From Actinomycetota bacterium (GTDB lineage: Bacteria > Actinomycetota > Actinomycetes > Streptosporangiales > Streptosporangiaceae), in assembly GCA_027314515.1 (NCBI GenBank), contig DAHVAR010000181.1, positions 17,111 to 81,110 of the forward strand: a stretch of DNA of 64,000 bases. The letters run 5' to 3'. Below, piece by piece: positions 58,571-64,000 of the stretch (its first letter is position 1; each line of letters starts with the position of its first letter). The translations under genes were made by a program, and so were the position numbers. The notes under the pieces were generated by a model. The model was not told the DNA's origin, searched no databases, and was given only the letters and a program-made list of their open reading frames with translations.

Positions 58571-59465
58571 GCCGCGATTCGACGACGACGAGCCGTTGTT
58601 CGTCAAGCGCGGCCGGAACCGCCGTGCCCTGCAGTCGCTTGCCAGTTTCGATGCCACCGACGGCCTGACCGCCGGGGATCGCTGGTCAACGTGGGACCAG
58701 TCGACGCCCGCCGAGCGAGGTCCGCTGCCGCATCCGCAATGGCTGGTCACCGACCTCGCGGCGACCGACACCGAGCTCGGAATCCTGAAGACCGGAAAAG
58801 AGGCCGACGTCTTCCTGCTGCGCCGGGGGCTCCAGGACGCCGGCCGGTCCTGCCTGCTGGCCGCCAAGCGCTACCGCTCCGCCGAGCACCGGCTGTTTCA
58901 CCGCGACAGCGAGTACCTGGAAGGACGGCGCGTCCGCGAGTCGCGGGACAGCCGCGCGATGGCCAATCGGACCACCGTCGGCCGCCAGATGATTGCGGTC
59001 CAGTGGGCCAGTGCCGAGTTCTCCGCACTGCGGCGGTTCTACCTCGCTGGCATCCCGGTGCCCTATCCGGTCCAGGTACTCGGCACCGAGGTGCTGCTGG
59101 AGTTCATCGGCGAGCCCGACGGCACGGCCGCTCCGCGGCTGGCCGACACCCGCCTCCGCGGGGCCGGCCTGGCCGGCTTGTGGCATCAGCTTGCCGAGTC
59201 CATGTGCGCGCTGGCCAGGCTCGGCTTCGCGCACGGCGACCTGTCGGCATATAACCTACTGGTCCACCGTGAGCAGCTGATCATGATCGACCTGCCGCAG
59301 GTGGTGGACGTGATCGCCAATCCGCGCGGCGGTGAGTTCCTCGACCGCGACGCCGAGAATGTCGGCAAATGGTTCTCGGCTCGCGGTCTGGCCGAGGTCA
59401 GCCCCGGCACGCCGGGTCCCGGCGAGCTAGCCGCCGTGCTGCGGGCAGCGGCTTGCCTGCGCTAG
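58536..59465 (+). CDS. RIO1-type atypical serine kinase
   Basis: A 309-residue RIO-family kinase. The P-loop-like element is GILKTGKEADVFLL, the ATP lysine is in CLLAAKRYRS, the catalytic loop is FAHGDLSAYNLLVH (Asp near residue 236) and the metal motif is MIDLPQVVDV. An N-terminal about 60-residue basic region precedes the kinase. RIO proteins act in ribosome maturation in archaea and eukaryotes; bacterial roles are poorly known. GTG 58536 has ctgaggagtctgcctc as RBS. It is not cotranscribed with a recognisable ribosomal gene. Confidence 0.85.
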   Translation: MPDPEHPYRRAKPRFDDDEPLFVKRGRNRRALQSLASFDATDGLTAGDRWSTWDQSTPAERGPLPHPQWLVTDLAATDTELGILKTGKEADVFLLRRGLQDAGRSCLLAAKRYRSAEHRLFHRDSEYLEGRRVRESRDSRAMANRTTVGRQMIAVQWASAEFSALRRFYLAGIPVPYPVQVLGTEVLLEFIGEPDGTAAPRLADTRLRGAGLAGLWHQLAESMCALARLGFAHGDLSAYNLLVHREQLIMIDLPQVVDVIANPRGGEFLDRDAENVGKWFSARGLAEVSPGTPGPGELAAVLRAAACLR

Positions 59466-59477
59466 CCGCGCCGGCTG

Positions 59478-60167
59478 TCACGTCAGCCGGCGCTCAGCTG
59501 CCCATCTGGTGAGCTGGTGCCGGGTGGACAGCTGGAGCTTGCGCAGCACTGACGAGACATGACTCTCGACCGTCTTCACCGAGATGAACAGCTCCTTGGC
59601 TACCTCGCGGTAGGTGTAACCGCGCGCGATGAGCCTGAGCACCTCCCGCTCCCGTGCGGTGATCTGGTCAAGCTCGGGGTCGAACGACGGGCGATCGAGG
59701 TGGGCTGAGTCGCCGGCAGCGAACGCGTCGAGGACGAACCCGGCCAGCCGCGGCGAGAAGACGGCATCGCCAGCTGCTACCCGGCGGATGGCGTCGATCA
59801 GCTCGGTGCCCGAGATCGTCTTGGTCACGTAGCCGCGGGCACCTGCCCTGATCACCGCGATCACGTCTTCCGGCGCGTCGGAGGCCGACAGCGCCAGGAA
59901 CCGCACAGCCGGGTGGGCTGTCTTGATCGCCGAGACCACGTCCTGGCCACCGCCGCCGGGCAAGTGCACGTCGAGCAGGACGACGTCTGGCAGGCTCACC
60001 GCGATCAGCGGGATCGCCGATGCCACGTCCGCGGCCTCTCCGACGATGTCGACAGTTCCGGCGAGCTCAGACCGGACCCCTGAGCGGAACATGCCGTGGT
60101 CGTCGACGAGGAACACCCGCGGCTTGCTGCCCGCGGCACGCCCGGCGGAACTGCCCGGTGCGCTCAT
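59478..60167 (-). CDS. NarL/LuxR-family response regulator (LiaR-like)
   Basis: A 229-residue regulator: receiver VFLVDDHGMFRSGV, D66 in VVLLDVHLPGGGG and YVTKTISGTEL; LuxR-type HTH ITAREREVLRLIARGYTYRE, then LFISVKTVESHVSSVLRKL. A roughly 20-residue acidic linker separates the domains. ATG 60167 overlaps the stop of the PspC-kinase (ATGA). The 30-bp palindrome in the divergent promoter 1.4 kb upstream is its most likely binding site. Confidence 0.9.
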   Translation of the reverse strand: MSAPGSSAGRAAGSKPRVFLVDDHGMFRSGVRSELAGTVDIVGEAADVASAIPLIAVSLPDVVLLDVHLPGGGGQDVVSAIKTAHPAVRFLALSASDAPEDVIAVIRAGARGYVTKTISGTELIDAIRRVAAGDAVFSPRLAGFVLDAFAAGDSAHLDRPSFDPELDQITAREREVLRLIARGYTYREVAKELFISVKTVESHVSSVLRKLQLSTRHQLTRWAAERRLT

Positions 60168-61507
60168 GGCCGCCCCTGGATCCGGTCGCCGGCGCACCTG
60201 GGCATCACAAGCGACACCTCGGTGCCCTGGCCGGGAGCGCTGCGGATAGTAGCCGAGCCGCCGCGGCGGGCCACCCTGGCGCGTACCGACTCCGCGAGGC
60301 CCTTCCGGTCGGCCGGGACAGTGACCGGATCGAAGCCCCGGCCGCGGTCGCGCACGAACATCGACACCGAGCCGGGCTCGACCTCGGCGAACAGGGAAAC
60401 GGTGCCAGCGCCCGACCACTTCGCGGCGTTCACCGTAGCCTCCCTGGCAGCCGCGAGCAGTGCGCTCAGGTTGTCGTCCAAGGCGCAGTCCCCGACCGTG
60501 ACGGCATCGACAGCCACGCCGTGCTGAGTCTCTACCTCCTGCTGGATGAGCCGGACTCCGTCCTCGATCGTCGCTGCCTGGCCCTCCATCGAACCCGGCG
60601 CCCGGCCGTCGAACAGCCACGCTCGCAGCTCACGTTCCTGCGCCCTGGCCAGCTGAATCACCTGCTGCTGGTCGCCTGCCTTTCGCTGGATCAGCGCCAG
60701 CGTCTGCAGGACCGAGTCGTGCACGCGCGAGGCCATCTCCGCTCGCTCCTCGGCGCGGATCCGGGCCTGGCGCTCCTCGACCGCCTCCCTGGCAATCCGC
60801 AGCCACCACGGCCCGAGCGCCAGGGCAACCCCGCCGACCAGCAGCATGATGCCCGCGAGCGGCACCAGCAGCGCGAGTCGTTCATGCCCGCGCAGCAGCG
60901 CGTACAAGCCGAAGATGATCAGCAGTGCCCCGAGGCCGAACCTGAGCACCCGCCGCGACCGTGGTGCGGTCGGCGTCAGCCCCGCCGGGCCGGCCAGGCT
61001 GCGCAGGTAGGCGAGCTCCTCCTCGGACGCGTTCCGTGAGATGAGCACCAGCCCGGCCGCGCAGATGATGAGCGGCACGGACAGTGAGGTGACCCACGGC
61101 GTGTTCAGTGCTGAGGCGATGATCAGCGCCACGACCAGGACGGAGGTGAGGCCGGCCGCCAGGCCGATGCCGCGCTTGTCGGCCAGTGCCTTGGCGGCGA
61201 TGTTGCCGTCGGCGCCCTCGGCCGGGATCAGAAGCCAGGCCAGGACGTACGGCACCGCCAGGTAGCCGCTCGTGATCAGGGCCGCGACGACGAGCACGAC
61301 TCGGATGAGGCCCACGGACAAGCCGGTTCTTGTCGCCAGCCCGGCCGCCACGCCGCCGAACACCCGGCCATCGCGGGCACGCCGAAGCGGTCCGGCACTA
61401 GCCGGACCGCGTGCCGACCTTGTGCCGTGGCTCTCCAGCCGGGCTGTCCAGTGGCCATGTCCGGCACGGCCCGGCGGGCCGCCGACGGCATTGGCCTGAT
61501 CCACCAT
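60164..61507 (-). CDS. PspC-domain sensor histidine kinase (LiaS-like)
   Basis: A 447-residue membrane kinase. Residues about 40-98 are a PspC domain (LRRARDGRVFGGVAAGLATR, YVLAWLLIPAEG). There follow about four more membrane helices (110-225), a coiled H-box AEMASRVHDSVLQTLALIQ (His near 258) and an HATPase domain (LLAAAREATVNAAKWSGAG, VRDRGRGFD, GLAESVRARVARRGG). This arrangement is typical of actinobacterial envelope-stress systems. It is paired with the NarL-type regulator and divergent from a PspC and a DUF1707 gene. Confidence 0.88.
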   Translation of the reverse strand: MVDQANAVGGPPGRAGHGHWTARLESHGTRSARGPASAGPLRRARDGRVFGGVAAGLATRTGLSVGLIRVVLVVAALITSGYLAVPYVLAWLLIPAEGADGNIAAKALADKRGIGLAAGLTSVLVVALIIASALNTPWVTSLSVPLIICAAGLVLISRNASEEELAYLRSLAGPAGLTPTAPRSRRVLRFGLGALLIIFGLYALLRGHERLALLVPLAGIMLLVGGVALALGPWWLRIAREAVEERQARIRAEERAEMASRVHDSVLQTLALIQRKAGDQQQVIQLARAQERELRAWLFDGRAPGSMEGQAATIEDGVRLIQQEVETQHGVAVDAVTVGDCALDDNLSALLAAAREATVNAAKWSGAGTVSLFAEVEPGSVSMFVRDRGRGFDPVTVPADRKGLAESVRARVARRGGSATIRSAPGQGTEVSLVMPRCAGDRIQGRP

Positions 61508-61547
61508 GACCTCATCATCGTGCCACCGCCTGGCTGGGCGCCATCCG

Positions 61548-61577
61548 GACAGTCCCTGGTCTTAACCAGGGACTGTC
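61548..61577. promoter_or_regulatory. 30-bp perfect palindrome in the divergent pspC promoter region
   Basis: Arms GACAGTCCCTGGT (61548-61560) and ACCAGGGACTGTC (61565-61577) are exact inverse complements around a CTTA spacer. It lies 41 bp before the kinase ATG and 61 bp before the pspC ATG, an ideal place for an operator of the LuxR-type regulator serving both directions. Confidence 0.65.
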
Positions 61578-61637
61578 AGGGCCGGCTCAGGGTTCATCCC
61601 GATGCCCCCATGACCGCCAGCGGGCACGCTCAGTGGC

Positions 61638-62006
61638 ATGAACACTTCCGCGCCACGCTCGCAGCCCGCGGGCTCTCCGTTCGGGCACGACACCGCCGGC
61701 ACAGCCGCGTCCGGCACAGCCGCCTCCGGCACAGCCGCCTCCGGCACAGCCGAGTCGGCGGAAGCCCGGCGGACGACGTTGTCACGCACCAGGCATGGCC
61801 GGATGCTCGCAGGGGTCGCATCCGGCATCGCCGACTATGCCGGCCTCGACGTCACTGTCGTACGGATCGCGTTTGTGCTTGTCACGCTCTTCGGGGGGAT
61901 AGGGATAGCGCTCTACCTGGCCTCATGGCTGCTGATCCCGGACGAGAACTCCGCGGAGTCCATCGCCACGGGCTTCGCTAACGACCTGCGCGAATGGCGG
62001 AACTAG
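61638..62006 (+). CDS. PspC domain membrane protein
   Basis: A 122-residue protein. The N-terminal 40 residues contain three to four GTAAS repeats (15-bp DNA tandem repeat at about 61698-61755). The PspC domain follows: LSRTRHGRMLAGVASGIADY, then a membrane helix and YLASWLLIPDENSAE. It is probably part of the envelope-stress response controlled by the divergent two-component system. It forms an operon with the DUF1707 gene. Confidence 0.87.
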   Translation: MNTSAPRSQPAGSPFGHDTAGTAASGTAASGTAASGTAESAEARRTTLSRTRHGRMLAGVASGIADYAGLDVTVVRIAFVLVTLFGGIGIALYLASWLLIPDENSAESIATGFANDLREWRN

Positions 62007-62026
62007 CCGAGGAAGGCCGGGACAAC

Positions 62027-62587
62027 ATGCCCAGTCCGGCGAACTCGCCGCAGCAGGTCGGTCCAGCACTACGACGAGCCAGTTGGCCCGGCTCGCATCT
62101 GCGGGTCGGCGACGCTGAGCGCACGGCGGTTGCTGACAACCTGGCCAAGCACTTCAGCGACGGACGGCTCGACGACGCGGAGTTCCGCGAGCGCCTGGAC
62201 AAGGCGATGCGGGCCACGACGATGGCTGACCTCACCGGGCTGCTGTTCGATCTGCCCGACGCCGCGCCCGCCAAGCCGCAGCCCCAGCTACAGCCACAGC
62301 CACAGCCACAGCCACCGGCCGCCGGGCGGCGCCACCAGCGGAAGATGCTGAAGCTCCAGCTTGAGCGCGAGCGGCTGCGCCTCACGCACGAGCGGCGTCA
62401 GCAGCGGCATGCCACGCGACGCCAGCGGTCGCAGACACTCGGCTGGACTCTGCTGCTCGCGGCCGGAGTGGTGCTGATGATCACCGTCGCCAACGCACTG
62501 CGGCACTCAATCGGCGCCTGGCTGCTGCTCGGGCTGATCGCGTTCTTTTGGCTGCGCCGCGGCTGCAGCGGCTACCGAGGCAGCTAG
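62027..62587 (+). CDS. DUF1707 domain membrane protein
   Basis: A 186-residue protein. Residues about 25-75 are the DUF1707 SHOCT-like motif (LRVGDAERTAVADNLAKHFS, GRLDDAEFRERLDKAMRATT). A PQPQLQPQPQ repeat and a basic coiled-coil region follow, then a C-terminal membrane segment (WTLLLAAGVVLMITVANAL with a further hydrophobic stretch). ATG 62027 is preferred because gaggaaggccgggacaac is upstream; ATG 61994, overlapping pspC, is possible. DUF1707 proteins often occur with PspC/LiaF-like proteins. Confidence 0.85.
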   Translation: MPSPANSPQQVGPALRRASWPGSHLRVGDAERTAVADNLAKHFSDGRLDDAEFRERLDKAMRATTMADLTGLLFDLPDAAPAKPQPQLQPQPQPQPPAAGRRHQRKMLKLQLERERLRLTHERRQQRHATRRQRSQTLGWTLLLAAGVVLMITVANALRHSIGAWLLLGLIAFFWLRRGCSGYRGS

Positions 62588-62679
62588 CCACGGCCGGCCA
62601 TGGAACACCGGCGGCGCCCGGTGCGCAGCGAAATCCCGGTGCGCACCGAAATACGTTGATGCCAGCGTCGCCAAAATCG

Positions 62680-62749
62680 ACTCCCTGCAGGTTTGCCGGG
62701 CACATAAACGACAAATAGCCCCGGCAAGCCCGGCAACCCGACAGGGAGT
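62680..62749. other. 70-nt imperfect inverted repeat (structured element) upstream of the AbiEi-like gene
   Basis: The outer arms ACTCCCTG (62680-62687) and CAGGGAGT (62742-62749) and inner arms TTGCCGGGC (62693-62701) and GCCCGGCAA (62728-62736) are nested and would fold as a long hairpin with an A-rich loop. It is 35 bp before ATG 62785. Just upstream (62617-62653) an 18-bp imperfect direct repeat of cccggtgcgcaccgaaat occurs. Confidence 0.55.
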
Positions 62750-62784
62750 GGAACGGTGTCAGAACCGGGCGCCACGCTAGGCCC

Positions 62785-63771
62785 ATGGCAGCGCCGATAA
62801 TGCCGCGATCTGGCCGAGTTGCCGGGATCGTCACGACCGCCGAGCTGACTGCGGCAGGCTTCTCTGACGACCGGATCAAGACCCTGACGCTTCGCGGCGA
62901 CTTACACCGGGTCTGTCGCGGCGCTTACGCCGACGGCCAGCGGGCCCGCGACCTTCTCACGCTCGCAGATGGCAAACAGCTACTCCAGCTGGCCGCCGCA
63001 GTCGGCTTAACCGGGGCGCGCACGGCGGCCAGCCACGAATCCGCTGCTTATCTGCACTCCATCGACCTGCTAGACAGACAGGATCTGGCCGTGCTGACGC
63101 GCCCGCCACAGCGCAGCAACAACTGGCACGCTAGGCCAGGCAGCCGGTTGCACGTGGCGGAGCTGCCGGCTGAGCACCTGACCGCGGTGGTCGGCCTGCC
63201 GGTCACAACCCCTGCCAGGACCGTCGCAGACCTGGCGCGCACGCTCAGCTTCCGGGCCGGTGTCGTCGCCGCCGACTCCGCCCTGCACCGCAAGCTCGTC
63301 ACCAAGCCCGAGCTGGCAGCCGTGCTCAGTGCCTGCGCTCGCTGGCCGGGCGTGCGACGCGCCGCAGCGGTGATCGGCTTCGCCGACGGGCGGGCCGAGT
63401 CGCCGCTGGAGTCCATCGCCAGGGTGGCGTTTGCCGAGTGCAACCTGCCGCCGCCGGACTTGCAGGTATGGCTCGGCGGCACCGTCGAGCCGGTCGGCCG
63501 GGTTGATTTCTACTGGCGGCCGTACCGGACGATCGCGGAGGTCGACGGCGCCGGCAAGTATGCCGACCCCGACCGGGCCAGGGCTCAACTGCGGCGCGAC
63601 GCCGCGCTTCGCGACGACGGCTTCGAGGTCGTTCACTTCACCTGGCAGCAGATCACCCGGGCGCCGGAGCAGGTGGCGGTCTCGGTCAGGAAGGCATTCG
63701 ACCGGGGCGCCCGGAACGCAGCCGTACCATCGCGAGCCCGTGCGCCGGCTGGTGCGGGCGGCGCCGGGTAA
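62785..63771 (+). CDS. AbiEi-like/DUF559 protein (possible type IV antitoxin or Vsr-like nuclease fold)
   Basis: A 328-residue protein. The N-terminal winged-helix part (VAGIVTTAELTAAGFSDDRI, LTLRGDLHRVCRGAYAD) matches AbiEi_4-type transcription-factor domains. The middle (LPVTTPARTVADLARTLSFR) and the C-terminal DUF559 part (VGRVDFYWRPYRTIAEVDGA, LRRDAALRDDGFEVVHFTWQ) have the D-x(n)-E-V-D pattern of PD-(D/E)XK/Vsr-like nucleases. No AbiEii-like nucleotidyltransferase toxin follows, so antitoxin function is doubtful. The stop codon falls inside the first unit of a 9-bp repeat array. Confidence 0.8.
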   Translation: MAAPIMPRSGRVAGIVTTAELTAAGFSDDRIKTLTLRGDLHRVCRGAYADGQRARDLLTLADGKQLLQLAAAVGLTGARTAASHESAAYLHSIDLLDRQDLAVLTRPPQRSNNWHARPGSRLHVAELPAEHLTAVVGLPVTTPARTVADLARTLSFRAGVVAADSALHRKLVTKPELAAVLSACARWPGVRRAAAVIGFADGRAESPLESIARVAFAECNLPPPDLQVWLGGTVEPVGRVDFYWRPYRTIAEVDGAGKYADPDRARAQLRRDAALRDDGFEVVHFTWQQITRAPEQVAVSVRKAFDRGARNAAVPSRARAPAGAGGAG

Positions 63772-63852
63772 GCCGGGCGAGCCGGGTAAGCCAGGCGAGC
63801 CGGGTAAGCCGGGTAAGCCAGGCAAGCCAGGCAAGCCAGGCAAGCCAGGCAA
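63763..63852. repeat. Ten 9-bp tandem repeats
   Basis: Ten units of gccRggYRa (for example gccgggtaa, gccgggcga, gccaggcaa, the last four identical) lie between the convergent AbiEi-like and helicase genes. The first unit supplies the TAA of the upstream gene. Confidence 0.9.
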
Positions 63853-63862
63853 GCCGCCCGGG

Positions 63863-64000
63863 TCAGCCGGGCAGCAGGGCATCCACCGCAGCCCGGATCC
63901 GCTTCTCCGACACCGGCCCCGGCGTGCCGAGCACCTGCGCGAACAAGCTCACCCGCAACTCCTCGATCAGCCACCGGATCGACTGCACATCGGTACGGGA
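63863..64000 (-). CDS. hrpA: ATP-dependent RNA helicase HrpA-like, C-terminal end (partial)
   Basis: The last 45 codons of a minus-strand gene that continues beyond the window; TGA is at 63865-63863. The residues RWLIEELRVSLFAQVLGTPG followed by PVSEKRI match the conserved C-terminus (DUF3418 region) of HrpA DEAH-box helicases. Only the tail is visible, so the helicase core is inferred. Confidence 0.75.
   Translation of the reverse strand, partial: SRTDVQSIRWLIEELRVSLFAQVLGTPGPVSEKRIRAAVDALLPG

Noticed and set aside
63070..63882. Collagen-like GLPGLPGL protein on the minus strand
   Set aside because: The motif is only the translation of the 9-bp tandem repeat, and the rest is antisense to the AbiEi-like gene.
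1..64000. Mobile elements, tRNA or rRNA genes
   Set aside because: I looked for transposase or integrase-like proteins, terminal repeats and tRNA-like cloverleaf ends and saw none that I could support.

Overview
The window is a GC-rich (about 70% G+C) chromosomal segment from an actinobacterium. Evidence for that lineage: MurT/GatD remnants at the left edge, an F420-type LLM oxidoreductase, many GTG starts, small actinobacterial families (DUF5999-, DUF6918-, DUF6893-, DUF1918- and DUF1707-like), an Rv1733c-like membrane protein, an Acg-like nitroreductase-fold protein, and a DevR/DevS (DosR/DosS) two-component pair. Species cannot be named from sequence alone; a soil Streptosporangiales- or Frankia-like lineage is my guess. 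I see no tRNA, rRNA, CRISPR array, transposase or phage gene.

Layout. 1-5185: the end of murT, gatD, then a tight cassette of acyl-CoA dehydrogenase, stand-alone adenylation enzyme, carrier protein and LpxL-like acyltransferase that looks like a small thiotemplate pathway of unknown product. 5296-16648: mixed metabolism, namely a degenerate PIG-L protein, a secreted GH76 glycosidase, a divergent pair of four-carbon sugar-acid enzymes (DUF1537 kinase and DenD-like dehydrogenase), sulfurtransferase plus SufE, two small conserved proteins, an acyl-CoA ligase, an MDR reductase and an LLM oxidoreductase.

16649-52752 is the most striking part: a nearly continuous island of genes whose mycobacterial relatives belong to the hypoxia/dormancy (DosR) regulon. 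It holds three universal stress proteins, two Hsp20 proteins, two CBS-BON proteins, three pyridoxamine-oxidase-fold proteins (one frameshifted), Acg-like and Rv1733c-like proteins, and DUF1918. Alongside them are anaerobic energy genes: phosphoketolase plus acetate kinase, a GNAT/ADP-forming CoA ligase opposite an AcuC-type deacetylase, two alcohol dehydrogenases, a group 3b-like [NiFe] hydrogenase split into two convergent units, an orphan cytochrome b, PPK2, and a pyruvate:ferredoxin oxidoreductase with a fused gamma-alpha chain and a flavoprotein partner. It ends with convergent devR and devS genes. In the intergenic gaps, typically 60-130 bp before the starts, are palindromes of the form GGGaC-N4-GtCCC that resemble the DosR box. 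I infer that the island is a self-contained DevR-controlled module for surviving low oxygen by fermentation, hydrogen cycling and substrate-level ATP synthesis.

52753-64000: a membrane protein with a very long 5-residue repeat domain, a ferredoxin-like protein without most cluster cysteines, an OmpR-type two-component system, a broken alpha-hydroxy-acid oxidase gene, a RIO-type kinase, a LiaRS-like system (PspC-kinase and NarL-type regulator) divergent from PspC and DUF1707 proteins across a 30-bp palindrome, an AbiEi/DUF559-like protein, and the C-terminal end of an HrpA-type helicase.
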